This document shows positions 15,039 through 23,895 of a DNA stretch of 29,165 bases, piece after piece. The DNA is taken from assembly GCA_964408185.1 (NCBI GenBank), contig CAYOYK010000028.1, forward strand, positions 1-29,165. Reading direction: 5' to 3'. The position numbers and the translations under genes are program-made. Each line of letters begins with the position of its first letter. The stretch's first letter is position 1. The notes under the pieces are model-generated. The model ran no database searches. It saw nothing but the letters and a program-made list of their open reading frames with translations, and had not been told where the DNA came from. Origin of the DNA: CAYOYK01 sp964408185 (GTDB lineage Bacteria > Bacillota > Clostridia > Christensenellales > Aristaeellaceae).

Positions 15039-15974
15039 TTAGCCCTTCACCGCGCCGATGGTCAAACCGGAGATGAAGTACTTTTGGAAGAACGGATAGG
15101 AGCACGCAATCGGAACCACTGAGACCACGACCATCGCCATACGGATGGTTTCGGACGGGATGTTGTTTTTCTCACCCGGCCCCATAAACTGGCTGTTGCG
15201 GCTCAGGAAGTCGATGCTGTTCTCCAGCGTAATCAGCACGTATTGCAGCGGGAACAGGTCCTGCATGTTGCTGTTCAGGTAGTACTTTGCCATCAGCCAG
15301 TCGTTCCAGTAGGCGAATGTGTAAAACAGGCCGATGGTGGCGATGGCGGGCAGCGAGATGGGAATCACGATTTGGATAAAGATGCGGATCTGCCGCGCGC
15401 CGTCGATCTTGGCGCTTTCAATCACGGCGTCCGGCACCGTGGTCTGAAAGAATGTTCGCATGATGATGACGTAGAAGCTGGAACAGCAGATGGGCAAAAT
15501 CAGCGCCCAGTAGGTGTTTTTCAGGCCCAAGATCTGCGCGTTGATCATGTAGCTGGCCACCAAGCCGCCGGAGAACAGCATGGGGATAAAGATATACCAC
15601 GTAAAGAACTTGCGCAGATGGTAGTTAGGCCGGGAGAGCGCGTAGCCCATCGTGGAGCACAGAATCAAGCCGAAGCATGTGCCCACCAGCGTAACGCCGA
15701 TGGAGTTGAGGAACGCGCCGCCGATGTAGTTGAGCTGCCGGGCCAAGTAGGCGTAGCTCTCCACGCTCCACTCGGCGGGGAAGTAGCTGTAGCCGTTGGC
15801 CATAACGGAGGCCTCGGACGAAAACGACACAATGCACACCAACAGGGCGGGCAAAAAGCAGATCAACGCCAGAATGATGAAAACAATGCTGAACAGGACG
15901 TTGGTCGCGGGCTTTACGCGCATATAGCGGGGCTGGACGTCTTCCCGGAGTTCTTTCTTCGATGCTGCCGACAT
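15039..15974 (-). CDS. Sugar ABC transporter permease (YtcP/LplC-like)
   Basis: A 311-residue inner membrane protein of the MalG/CUT1 permease class, with six predicted helices. The first helix is VLFSIVFIILALICFLPALL near residue 27. The coupling (EAA) loop reads ESAKIDGARQIRIFIQIVIP, close to the ideal EAA...G...I..P..., and would contact the ATPase subunit. The C-terminus KYFISGLTIGAVKG is the family's standard end and marks an intact protein. The ATG lies close behind a GGAG-type ribosome site, 27 bases after the preceding permease gene. The gene is the middle member of the operon. No ATPase gene is present in the window, so a shared MsmK/UgpC-type ATPase encoded elsewhere is expected. 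Confidence 0.93.
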   Translation of the reverse strand: MSAASKKELREDVQPRYMRVKPATNVLFSIVFIILALICFLPALLVCIVSFSSEASVMANGYSYFPAEWSVESYAYLARQLNYIGGAFLNSIGVTLVGTCFGLILCSTMGYALSRPNYHLRKFFTWYIFIPMLFSGGLVASYMINAQILGLKNTYWALILPICCSSFYVIIMRTFFQTTVPDAVIESAKIDGARQIRIFIQIVIPISLPAIATIGLFYTFAYWNDWLMAKYYLNSNMQDLFPLQYVLITLENSIDFLSRNSQFMGPGEKNNIPSETIRMAMVVVSVVPIACSYPFFQKYFISGLTIGAVKG

Positions 15975-16001
15975 ATCTTTTCTCTCCTTCCGTTCGTTTT
16001 T

Positions 16002-16991
16002 TTAGAACAGGCCCGCATCGGGGTCGATCTTCTTGACCACCAAGTTGGCAAGGATGATCGTGACGCAGCCGCAAACGGACTGGAGCAGCGACGCGGCGGA
16101 GGAAAGGTTGATGTTGGGGCGTTCGAGCAAGGCCTTGTATACGTACACGTCGATGGTCTGCGTAATATCCACCAGCGAGCCGGAGTTGCGCGTCGCCTGA
16201 TAGAACAGGCCGAAGTCGCTGCGGAAGATGTTGCCCACGGCCATGATGAACATGATGGAGATGATGGGCCGAAGCATCGGGAGCGTAATGTACTTGGTCT
16301 GCTGCCACTTGGTAGCGCCGTCGATCAGCGCGGCCTCGTACATCTCATGGTCGATACCGCTGATGGAGGCCATATACACCACCATGCTGTATCCCATGCC
16401 CTTCCACACGTTCAGGAACACGAGGAACCATGTCCAGAAGCCGGTATCCTGATACCATTGGTGCTTTGGATCCCCGACCCCCAACGTTTTTGCGAGGTTG
16501 TTCACCAAGCCCGCGTCGGTGGCGAGGAAGGCGTATACAAAGTAGCCGACCACGACCCACGAGAGGAAATAGGGCAGGAACATCATGGTTTGGCAGGTTT
16601 TTGCCAGCTTTTTGGAATATAGCTGCGCAATCATGATGGCAAGCGTAACGGGGATCAGGACGCCTAAAACAATGAAGATACAATTGTACACCAACGTATT
16701 GCGAATCATGGATTCAAAATAACTGGATTTGAATAAGAAGTTAAAATTATCGAAGCCGACCCAAGAGCTGTTGACAAACAGACTGTACAAAAAGCTTTTG
16801 CCGGGCTTGGGCACATAGTTTTTGAAAGCGATCACAACGCCGAACATCGGGGCGTAGCAGAAGACGAAGTACCAGACGGTGGTGGGCAGGTGGAGCAGGA
16901 AGAGCTCCAAGCTGTCCAACTTTGAGCCAAACGATCCTTTCTTTCTCCTCGGTCGAGACAAACCGGGCGACAGCTGCACGCTTTTGTTCAA
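16002..16991 (-). CDS. Sugar ABC transporter permease (LplB-like)
   Basis: A 329-residue membrane protein of the MalF/UgpA-like permease class. The first helix is LFLLHLPTTVWYFVFCYAPMFGVVIAF-like near residue 30, followed by five more. The EAA loop is YEAALIDGATKWQQTKYITLP, a near-perfect match. The C-terminus VKKIDPDAGLF is typical of LplB proteins. The frame is open to ATG 17027, but that codon has no good ribosome site; TTG 16991, preceded by AAAGGG at a normal distance, gives an N-terminus NKSVQLSPGLSRPRRKKG that matches the basic leader of this family. It is the first gene of the transporter operon, about 55 bases after the expected transcription start of a consensus promoter. Confidence 0.92.
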   Translation of the reverse strand: MNKSVQLSPGLSRPRRKKGSFGSKLDSLELFLLHLPTTVWYFVFCYAPMFGVVIAFKNYVPKPGKSFLYSLFVNSSWVGFDNFNFLFKSSYFESMIRNTLVYNCIFIVLGVLIPVTLAIMIAQLYSKKLAKTCQTMMFLPYFLSWVVVGYFVYAFLATDAGLVNNLAKTLGVGDPKHQWYQDTGFWTWFLVFLNVWKGMGYSMVVYMASISGIDHEMYEAALIDGATKWQQTKYITLPMLRPIISIMFIMAVGNIFRSDFGLFYQATRNSGSLVDITQTIDVYVYKALLERPNINLSSAASLLQSVCGCVTIILANLVVKKIDPDAGLF

Positions 16992-17051
16992 TACGACACA
17001 CCCTTTCTGGTTTACTGGCGTCCACATGACGAATCTCTCATCTACTTTGCT

Positions 17052-17080
17052 ATTATATCTAAGATGTATGCTGTTGTCAA
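17052..17080 (-). promoter_or_regulatory. Perfect consensus SigA promoter for the ABC importer operon
   Basis: On the minus strand TTGACA (17080-17075) and TATAAT (17057-17052) are both exact consensus with a 17-base spacer. Transcription should begin near 17045. A perfect core promoter predicts strong basal expression unless it is repressed; I see no clear operator palindrome over it. Confidence 0.9.
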
Positions 17081-17084
17081 TAAG

Positions 17085-17322
17085 GAAATTGTGGGCTTTT
17101 TAAAGACACGTGCTATCCGGTCGGACAAAGGCGTATGTAAAGGAATTGGCTCAAAAATAAGCACTTTTCACCAAAACATACGGTTCTATATAATAATGAA
17201 ACAACCTCAACCAAGGCGTGCAGCACACAAATATTTCATCCCGAAAATTTTTTATCAAAAGCCGGAAATTTATCGAGCCGCGCCGAAAAATTCGCTCGTA
17301 AAAAACTTTTCGCTCAAGGCTG
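17085..17322. other. A+T-rich divergent intergenic region
   Basis: This stretch is much richer in A and T than the genes around it and contains several A and T tracts. I find no supported gene: the frame from ATG 17197 has no ribosome site and runs into the GC hairpins of the leader. A candidate promoter lies within it at 17165-17194. It probably holds divergent regulation for the importer and the FAD-mannosidase operon. Confidence 0.5.
17165..17194 (+). promoter_or_regulatory. Possible distal promoter for the FAD-GH38 operon
   Basis: An exact -10 TATAAT (17189-17194) has a weak -35 TTTTCA 18 bases upstream. It would give a leader of about 300 bases, longer than that from the promoter at 17323. 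Confidence 0.4.
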
Positions 17323-17351
17323 TTGCCAAGCGGGCACTTTTGCGGTATCCT
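17323..17351 (+). promoter_or_regulatory. SigA-type promoter for the FAD-GH38-isomerase operon
   Basis: TTGCCA (17323-17328) and TATCCT (17346-17351) are separated by 17 bases. The start of transcription would be near 17358, leaving a 140-base leader that opens straight into the hairpins described at 17358-17498. Confidence 0.6.
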
Positions 17352-17357
17352 GTGCGT

Positions 17358-17498
17358 GAGAAAGAGCGGGCGCGTCGCCCGGCCTCATCGTGTCCGCCGC
17401 GCTGGATAAGCGCGGCGGAGCCGTTTGCGGAGGTTTGGTAACAATACATATCGTCTCCCTCGCGGCCGCGAGGGGAACGACCGGAAGGAGCCCTCCCT
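17358..17498 (+). promoter_or_regulatory. Hairpin-rich 5' leader of the FAD-GH38 operon
   Basis: Three stems stand in series. The first is GGGCG/CGCCC around 17368-17380, enclosed by a TGAG/CTCA outer stem. The second is a perfect 11-bp stem, 17393-17403 with 17409-17419, loop GGATA. The third is a perfect 18-base palindrome, 17457-17474. The ribosome site GGAAGGAG lies just after the third stem. No stem has a T run, so none is a classical terminator. I cannot match it to a known riboswitch; it may be a structured regulatory leader. Confidence 0.45.
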
Positions 17499-19052
17499 AT
17501 GATTCAAACCGAGATCGCGGTCATCGGCGGCAGCTTGGGCGGCGTGCAGGCCGCGCTGTCCGCCTGCGAGGCGGGCCGCCACGTTGTGCTGTGCGAGCAG
17601 ACACTTTGGCTGGGCGGACAGATGAGCAGTCAGGCCGTCCCCCCCGACGAGCACCGCTGGATCGAGCGGCAGGGCGCGACGCGCCGCTATCTGGCGTACC
17701 GCCGCGATGTACGCGCGTATTATCAGGGCCTTGCGGACGCGTCCCCGCTGATGAAGCAGCAAACCGAGTTCTGCCCCGGCAACAGCTGGGTTTCGCGCGT
17801 GGCGCACGCGCCCTCCTTGGCCGAAAAGCTCCTGCGCGAGTCGCTTCAGCCCTATGTGGACAGCGGCCTGCTGACAATCCGCTGCCAGACTGTGGCGGTG
17901 GCCGCCGACGTGCGGGATGAGTCCATCCGCAGCGTGACGGTTCTGCACATGCCTTCCGGCCTCCGCGAGGAGATCGTCGCCGCCTACTACTTGGACGCGA
18001 CCGATACCGGCGACCTGCTGCCGCTGGTGAAAGCGCGCTATACCGTCGGCGCGGAAAGCCGTGCCGATACCGGCGAGCCGGACGCTCCCGAAGTTGCCGA
18101 CCCGGAGGACATGCAGCCCATCACCCACGTGGCCGCCCTGATTCTGAACGCCGACGGCGGGCCGATCGCAAAGCCCGCGGGGTACGACTTTTTCGCCTCC
18201 CGCGTCATGCCCGGCTTCGGGCACCATGTGCTCAGCTGGGACGCGCCGGACGGAAAGAGCGGCAAGCCCACCCGCTGGACGATGTTTGATCACGAGCAAG
18301 CGAGCCAGCCCCTCGGACTGTGGCGCTATCGGCAAATCGTCTATCCGCCCTACTATACCGATCGGCCCAACCCGGTAACGCTGCTCAACTGGCCGCAGAA
18401 CGATTTTGATCTGGGCAATGTGATCGACTGCGCCGACGCGCAAAACAACCTGGAGCTCGCGCGGGAAATGACCCGCTGCTGCGTGTACTGGCTGCGTTAC
18501 GAGGCTCCCCGCGCTGACGGCGGCAAGGGCTATCCCGTAAGCTACGATCCGGAGGTCATGGGCACGAGCGACGGCCTCGCCATGGCGCCGTACATCCGCG
18601 AGTCGCGCCGCATCGTTGCCAAGGGCCGCGTGGTCGAGCAGGATCTGATGCGCAGCCGGGCGGAGCATCTGCCGCATGTGCGGGATAGCGTCGGCGTGGG
18701 CAGCTACGCCATCGACGTGCATTGCACCACCAAGAGCCACGCCACGCACTTTGCGGACGCGTGGCCCTACGAGCTGCCGCTGAGCTGCATGGTGCCGGAA
18801 AAGCTGCGCAACCTGATCCCCTCCTGCAAAAACGTGGGCACGACGCACCTGACCAACGGCTGCTTCCGCCTGCATCCCATCGAGTGGAACATCGGCGAGG
18901 TGGCCGGAACGCTGGCCGCGTATTGCCTCCGGCGCGAGCTGACCCCCGCGCAGGTGCTGGACGACGCGCTGGAGGATTTTCAGCGCTTGCTGGTGCATAA
19001 CGGCGTGCAGATACGCTGGAATCTAAACGATCAATTGGAGGAAACCCTATGA
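17499..19052 (+). CDS. FAD-dependent oxidoreductase (FAD_oxidored type)
   Basis: A 517-residue flavoprotein of the FAD_oxidored (Pfam PF12831) group. The dinucleotide-binding fold is at the N-terminus: EIAVIGGSLGGVQAALSA (5-22) with Glu33 at the end of the second strand for the ribose. The usual GxGxxG appears as GGSLGG, with Ser at the middle Gly. LWLGGQMSSQAVPPDEHRWIE (about 36-56) is the signature of the subfamily found beside glycan genes. Near the C-terminus, NVGTTHLTNGCFRLHPIEWNIGEVAG is the second FAD contact region. No signal peptide is visible. The reaction is unknown; context suggests oxidation of a sugar or glycoside hydroxyl. It starts at ATG 17499 behind GGAAGGAG and overlaps the mannosidase gene by 4 bases (ATGA). 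Confidence 0.85.
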   Translation: MIQTEIAVIGGSLGGVQAALSACEAGRHVVLCEQTLWLGGQMSSQAVPPDEHRWIERQGATRRYLAYRRDVRAYYQGLADASPLMKQQTEFCPGNSWVSRVAHAPSLAEKLLRESLQPYVDSGLLTIRCQTVAVAADVRDESIRSVTVLHMPSGLREEIVAAYYLDATDTGDLLPLVKARYTVGAESRADTGEPDAPEVADPEDMQPITHVAALILNADGGPIAKPAGYDFFASRVMPGFGHHVLSWDAPDGKSGKPTRWTMFDHEQASQPLGLWRYRQIVYPPYYTDRPNPVTLLNWPQNDFDLGNVIDCADAQNNLELAREMTRCCVYWLRYEAPRADGGKGYPVSYDPEVMGTSDGLAMAPYIRESRRIVAKGRVVEQDLMRSRAEHLPHVRDSVGVGSYAIDVHCTTKSHATHFADAWPYELPLSCMVPEKLRNLIPSCKNVGTTHLTNGCFRLHPIEWNIGEVAGTLAAYCLRRELTPAQVLDDALEDFQRLLVHNGVQIRWNLNDQLEETL

Positions 19053-22000
19053 GCGTGGAACTTGTAAAGGAACGGGTCAAGGTGCTCTGCGAGCAGCTGC
19101 AAAAGCAGGCGATGCAGCGCGTGGGCCGTATCACGGAGTGGCAATGCAAGCCGGGGTACTATCTCCATCCGGCGGAGGCGGCGCGGGCGGCCGAGCCCTA
19201 CGCGCCCTTCCGCAGCGAGACCGACCATTGGTACGGCCCGGATCGGCATATGTGGTTCAAGGGCGCGTATACCGTGCCCGCCGAGCTGGAGGGCCAGCCG
19301 ATCTGGCTCCGCGTGCGCACCAACATCGAGGAGTGGGACGACGCCAAGAACCCGCAGTTCCTCGCCTTTGTGGAGGATCGCATCGTTCAGGGCGTGGATA
19401 TGAACCACCGCCTTGTGCCGCTGAGCAAGGCCGCCGAGGCGGGCCGCACGCTGATTATCGAGCTGCAGGGCTATACCGGCACGCTGCATACCGAGTTTCA
19501 GCTCCTGTGCGACGTTTGCGTGCAGCATCCCTCCGTGTGGGGGCTGTATTACGATCTGGTCACGCCGCTCCGCGCCCTTGACCGCATGCCCAAGGACGAG
19601 CGTCCCCGCGTGCTGATCGAAAAGGCGCTGACCGACGCTGTGAACCTGATCGACTTCCGCGAGGTCTACTCGCCCGCGTATTTCGCCGGCGTGCAGGCGG
19701 CGCGCGACCTGCTGCGGGAGACGCTCTACGGCCGGCTTGCGGGGCATGATGATGTGATCGCCACCTGCATCGGGCATACGCACATCGACGTGGCGTGGTG
19801 GTGGACGGTCGAGCAGACCCGCGAGAAGGTCGCCCGCAGCTTTGCCACGGTGCTGGAGTTCATGGACGAGTACCCTGAGTACAAGTTCATGAGCAGCCAG
19901 CCGCAGCTGTATTCCTTCCTCAAAAAGCGCTACCCGGAGCTCTACGCGCGCGTCAAGGAGCGCGTGGCCGAGGGCCGCTGGGAGGCCGAGGGCGGCATGT
20001 GGCTGGAGGCCGATTGCAACCTGACCTCCGGCGAGAGCCTCGTGCGGCAGTTCCTGCACGGCAAGCGGTTCTTCAAGGACGAGTTCGGCGTGGACAACCG
20101 CGTGCTCTGGCTCCCGGACGTGTTCGGCTACTCCGGCGCGCTGCCGCAAATCTGCAAGCGCAGCGGCGTCGACTACTTTATGACCACCAAGCTGAGCTGG
20201 AACCAGTTTAACAAGGTGCCCTACGACACCCTCCGCTGGCGGGGCATCGACGGCACGGAGGTCTTTACCCACTTCGTCTCCACGCTGGGCGTGGGGCAGG
20301 ACGCGAAAAAGAACTTCTTCACCACCTACAACGGCTTCCTGCACCCGGACGCGATTATGGGCGGCTGGGAGCGCTACCAGCAAAAGGACATCAACAACGA
20401 CATCCTGATCTCCTACGGCTACGGCGACGGCGGCGGCGGCCCCACCCGCGATATGCTGGAGATGGGCGAGCGCATGGAGAAGGGCGTGATCGGCATCCCC
20501 AAGGTGCGGCAGGCCGGCGCGCTGCAATACTTTACCGAGCTGGAGGCCCGCGTGGGCGACGATAAGCGCCTGCCCCGCTGGGTCGGCGAGTTCTACTTTG
20601 AGTACCATCGCGGCACCTACACCAGCATGGCGCGCAACAAGCGCGGCAACCGCAAGAGCGAGCTGATGCTGATGGACGCGGAGCTGCTGGGCGTGCTGGC
20701 CCAGCGCCGGGGCCTTGCCTATCCGGCCGAAAAGCTGCACGCCCTGTGGGAAAACGTGCTGCTCAACCAGTTCCACGATATACTGCCCGGCTCGTCCATC
20801 CATGAGGTGTACGAGGTCACCAAGCGCGAGTACGAGCAGATCGCGGCCGACGGCAAGGCGCTCATCGACGAGCGGCTGGCGCTGCTGGCGGGCGCGGGCG
20901 ACGGCGTGGTGCTGGTCAACCCGCTTGGCTGCGAGCGCGATGATATCGTCCGGCTGGGCGACTTGGCGCAGCCCGGCGACGCGCTGGCGGACGAGTCCGG
21001 CGCGACGTACCCCGTGCAGGCGGACGAGCTTGGAGCGCTGGCCTATGTGCGCGGCCTGCCCAGCAAGGGCTGCAAGAGCTACCGCGTCGTGCGGGCGGGC
21101 GCGGCCAGCCCGTTCAGGCTGAACGGCGACACGCTGGATACCCCCTTCTATACCGCGACGTTCGACGCGCACGGCAACCTCGGCCGCCTGTGGGATAAGC
21201 GCGCCGGGCGCGAGGCCTTCCGCCCCGGCTGCGCGGCCAACCAGTTCCGCATGCACGAGGATAAGCCCATCTACTACGACAACTGGGATATCGACGCGTT
21301 CTACACCGAAAAAAGCTGGGATATCAACGAGCTCTCCGTAATGGAGTGGCGCGATATCGGCCCCGTGAGCGCCACGCAGCACATCGAGCGCGCGTTCGTG
21401 CATTCCTCGCTCACCCAGAACATCCGCTTCTATGCCGATACGCCCCGCATCGACTTTGAAACCGTGCTGGACTGGCACGAGAGCCAGCACCTGCTCAAGG
21501 TCAACTTCCCGCTGGATTTGAACACCGACGAGGCGACATTCGACATTCAGTTTGGCAACGTGAAGCGCAAGGTGAACCAGAACACCAGCTGGGAGAAGGC
21601 CCGCTTTGAAAGCTGCGCCCATAAGTGGATGGACGTGAGCGACGGCGGCTACGGCGTAAGCCTGCTGAACGACTGCAAGTACGGCCACTCCGTCCTTGAC
21701 GGCGTAATGGCGCTCACCTGTGTGAAGAGCGGCATCGAGCCCAACCCGACCACCGATCAGGAGCGGCATGTGTTCACCTACGCGCTCTACCCGCACGCGG
21801 GTAGCTGGCAGCAGGCGGGCACGCCCAAGGAGGCCTACAAGCTCAACCAGCCGGTCTACGCCGTGCGCGGGCAGGCGGAGCCGTTCAGCTTTGCCGCGAC
21901 CGATCACGACAACGTGGTGCTGGAGACCGTCAAGCGCGCCGAGGACGGCGACGGCGTGATCCTGCGCGTGTACGAGAACCAGAACGCGCGCACGCCCGCG

Positions 22001-22150
22001 AGGCTGAAGCTGGGCTGGCCGATCGCGTCCGTTTGCGAGTGCGACCTGATAGAGCGCAACGAGGAGCCCGTCTCCTGCGATGGCGACGGCTTCGGCTTTA
22101 CCATCAACCCGTACCAAATCAAGACGTTCCGCGTACGCTTTGCGGAGTAA
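19049..22150 (+). CDS. GH38-family alpha-mannosidase
   Basis: A 1033-residue enzyme of the size and layout of intracellular class II alpha-mannosidases. After an N-terminal beta-domain (about 1-230), the catalytic (beta/alpha)7 domain carries GHTHIDVAWWW (242-252; metal ligands His243 or His245 and Asp247), SSQPQLYSFLKKRYPELY, and WLPDVFGYSGALPQI, where Asp357 is the expected nucleophile bound to Zn. NQFHDILPGSSIHEVY follows, with the second metal-site His. The C-terminal beta-domains run from about 640. No signal peptide is present, so it acts on imported mannosides. GGAGG lies 7 bases before the ATG, inside the FAD gene; the 4-base ATGA overlap implies coupled synthesis. The linkage specificity cannot be read. 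Confidence 0.94.
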   Translation: MSVELVKERVKVLCEQLQKQAMQRVGRITEWQCKPGYYLHPAEAARAAEPYAPFRSETDHWYGPDRHMWFKGAYTVPAELEGQPIWLRVRTNIEEWDDAKNPQFLAFVEDRIVQGVDMNHRLVPLSKAAEAGRTLIIELQGYTGTLHTEFQLLCDVCVQHPSVWGLYYDLVTPLRALDRMPKDERPRVLIEKALTDAVNLIDFREVYSPAYFAGVQAARDLLRETLYGRLAGHDDVIATCIGHTHIDVAWWWTVEQTREKVARSFATVLEFMDEYPEYKFMSSQPQLYSFLKKRYPELYARVKERVAEGRWEAEGGMWLEADCNLTSGESLVRQFLHGKRFFKDEFGVDNRVLWLPDVFGYSGALPQICKRSGVDYFMTTKLSWNQFNKVPYDTLRWRGIDGTEVFTHFVSTLGVGQDAKKNFFTTYNGFLHPDAIMGGWERYQQKDINNDILISYGYGDGGGGPTRDMLEMGERMEKGVIGIPKVRQAGALQYFTELEARVGDDKRLPRWVGEFYFEYHRGTYTSMARNKRGNRKSELMLMDAELLGVLAQRRGLAYPAEKLHALWENVLLNQFHDILPGSSIHEVYEVTKREYEQIAADGKALIDERLALLAGAGDGVVLVNPLGCERDDIVRLGDLAQPGDALADESGATYPVQADELGALAYVRGLPSKGCKSYRVVRAGAASPFRLNGDTLDTPFYTATFDAHGNLGRLWDKRAGREAFRPGCAANQFRMHEDKPIYYDNWDIDAFYTEKSWDINELSVMEWRDIGPVSATQHIERAFVHSSLTQNIRFYADTPRIDFETVLDWHESQHLLKVNFPLDLNTDEATFDIQFGNVKRKVNQNTSWEKARFESCAHKWMDVSDGGYGVSLLNDCKYGHSVLDGVMALTCVKSGIEPNPTTDQERHVFTYALYPHAGSWQQAGTPKEAYKLNQPVYAVRGQAEPFSFAATDHDNVVLETVKRAEDGDGVILRVYENQNARTPARLKLGWPIASVCECDLIERNEEPVSCDGDGFGFTINPYQIKTFRVRFAE

Positions 22151-22160
22151 GGAGGCTGCT

Positions 22161-23003
22161 ATGTATCGTTTTCCCATCGGCGTGATGCTGGATTCCTTCC
22201 GACTGCCCGTGGACGAGGCCCTCGACAGCGCCCAGAGGCTGGGTGCGCAGGGCTTGCAGGTGTACGCCACCACCGGCGAGATGTCCCCGGAGCGTATGAC
22301 CGCCGCCAAGCGCAGGGAGTTCCTGCGCAAGGTGAAGGATCGCGGGCTGACCATCTCCGCCCTGTGCGGGGACCTTGGCAAGGGCTTTTGCGACGCGGCC
22401 CTCAACCCCTCGCTGGTCGAGGCCTCCAAGCGGATCCTCGATCTGGCCAAGGATCTGGAGACCAACGTCGTGACCACGCACATTGGCGTGGTGCCCGGCG
22501 ACGCCAAACACCCCCGCTACGCCGTGATGCAGGACGCGTGCGGCGCGCTGGCCCGCTACGCGGACGAGGTGAAGGCGTTCTTTGCCGTGGAGACCGGCCC
22601 GGAGCGCGCCGTCACCCTGAAGGGCTTTTTGGACGGGCTGCACAGCCACGGCGTGGGCGTCAACTTGGACCCGGCCAACCTAGTCATGGTCACGGCCGAT
22701 GATCCCGCGCAGGCTGTGCATACGCTGGCGGACTACATCGTACACACGCACGCCAAGGACGGCCGCCGCCTGTTTGAGCGCGACCCGGAGATCATTTACG
22801 GCCTGCGCAAGGATATCATCCTTACGGACACATCGTTTGAGGAGCTTCCGCTGGGTGATGGCGACGTGGACTTCCCCGGCTGGCTGAAGGCGCTGGATGA
22901 GATCGGCTACCGCGGCTTCCTCACCATCGAGCGCGAGGTAGGCGGCGACCCGTACGGCGATATCGAGCGCGCGGTGCGCTATTTGCAGGGCCTCATGGCC
23001 TAA
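22161..23003 (+). CDS. TIM-barrel sugar isomerase/epimerase-like protein 1
   Basis: A 280-residue protein of the AP_endonuc_2/xylose-isomerase-like TIM-barrel superfamily. The metal-binding set appears intact: Glu144 (FAVETGP), Asp170 (VNLDPANL), His197 (HTHAKDG) and Glu257 (LTIEREVGG). Relatives isomerise or epimerise sugars, and some cleave keto-glycosides by elimination. AAGGAGG lies before ATG 22161, overlapping the mannosidase stop. The open frame extends upstream to 22080 inside the mannosidase gene, but that part is a shadow. It is followed after 12 bases by a second member of the superfamily. The reaction cannot be deduced from sequence alone. Confidence 0.88.
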   Translation: MYRFPIGVMLDSFRLPVDEALDSAQRLGAQGLQVYATTGEMSPERMTAAKRREFLRKVKDRGLTISALCGDLGKGFCDAALNPSLVEASKRILDLAKDLETNVVTTHIGVVPGDAKHPRYAVMQDACGALARYADEVKAFFAVETGPERAVTLKGFLDGLHSHGVGVNLDPANLVMVTADDPAQAVHTLADYIVHTHAKDGRRLFERDPEIIYGLRKDIILTDTSFEELPLGDGDVDFPGWLKALDEIGYRGFLTIEREVGGDPYGDIERAVRYLQGLMA

Positions 23004-23015
23004 GGAGCGGTATAA

Positions 23016-23888
23016 ATGAAAATCGGCGTCAGCAGTTACAGCTATTGGAAGCCCATGGAGAAGGGCATGGATTACTACGCCTTTTTGGATAGCGCCAAGG
23101 AGCTTGGCTTTGAGGGCGTGGAGTTTATCGATTTGGAGCTCAAGTACGCGCGCGGCGAAAAGACCGTCGAGGAGCTTGCCGCGAACCTGCGCGCCTATTG
23201 CGGGCAGATCGGCATGCCCATCGTCAGCTACACCATCGGCGCGAATCTGGTCAAGGCCGACGAGGGCAAGCGCGAGGCGGAGTGCCGTCGCGTGATGGGC
23301 TGCGTGGATATCGCCGCGCTGCTGGGCGCGGGGCTGATGCGGCACGACGTTGGCTACGCCATCCCGCAGGGCACGCGCGATTGGCAGGATATGGTCGCGC
23401 TTGCCGTGCCGTCTATCCGCCGCATTACGGAATACGCGCAGACAAAGGGCATTCGCACCTGCACCGAAAACCACGGCCTCATTTTGCAGGACAGCGCCCG
23501 CATGGAGTACCTGATCCGCGCGGTCGATCGCCCCAACTACGGCTGGCTGCTGGATATGGGCAACTTCCTTTGCGCGGACGAGGATCCCGCCGTCGCGGCG
23601 GGCGTGGCCGCGCCGTACGCCTTCCATGTGCACGCCAAGGATTTTCTGCGCAAGCCCGGCACGGAAGGCAAGCCGGAGGGCGGCTGGTGGTTCCCCAGCC
23701 GGGGGCACAGCTTCCTGCGCGGCACGGTGGTCGGCCACGGCGTGGTGCCGGTGCGGCAGATCATCCGCATGCTCAAGCGCGTGGAGTACGACGGATACAT
23801 CGATATCGAGTTTGAGGGCATGGAGGATCCCATCGAGGCGCTCGCCGCGGGCTGCGCCTACCTCAAGAGGGCCCTCGCCGAGGAATAA
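23016..23888 (+). CDS. TIM-barrel sugar isomerase/epimerase-like protein 2
   Basis: A 290-residue member of the same superfamily as its upstream neighbour but clearly diverged from it. Expected metal ligands are Glu151 (CTENHG), Asp180 (LLDMGN), His206 (HVHAKDF) and Glu265 (IDIEFEG). An insertion near 212-240 with GGWWFPSRGHSFLRGTVVGHG probably covers the active site and is not present in protein 1. AAGGAG lies 9 bases before the ATG and overlaps the stop of the previous gene. A strong terminator follows, so this is the last gene of the FAD-GH38 operon. A role on the sugar released or modified by the operon's other enzymes is likely; the substrate is unknown. Confidence 0.88.
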   Translation: MKIGVSSYSYWKPMEKGMDYYAFLDSAKELGFEGVEFIDLELKYARGEKTVEELAANLRAYCGQIGMPIVSYTIGANLVKADEGKREAECRRVMGCVDIAALLGAGLMRHDVGYAIPQGTRDWQDMVALAVPSIRRITEYAQTKGIRTCTENHGLILQDSARMEYLIRAVDRPNYGWLLDMGNFLCADEDPAVAAGVAAPYAFHVHAKDFLRKPGTEGKPEGGWWFPSRGHSFLRGTVVGHGVVPVRQIIRMLKRVEYDGYIDIEFEGMEDPIEALAAGCAYLKRALAEE

Positions 23889-23895
23889 CACAGCG

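Noticed and set aside
17064..17441. A 125-codon plus-strand frame in the divergent intergenic region.
   Set aside because: No ribosome site before any Met, Lys/Arg-rich low-complexity translation, and overlap with the promoter and hairpins of the next operon.
19031..22507. A 1158-codon open frame on the minus strand opposite the GH38 gene, and a similar 648-codon frame at 2340-4286.
   Set aside because: Long antisense frames arise from G+C-rich codon use. The translations are rich in Ala, Val, His, Leu and Arg without recognisable domains, whereas the plus-strand frames match known enzymes with ribosome sites.
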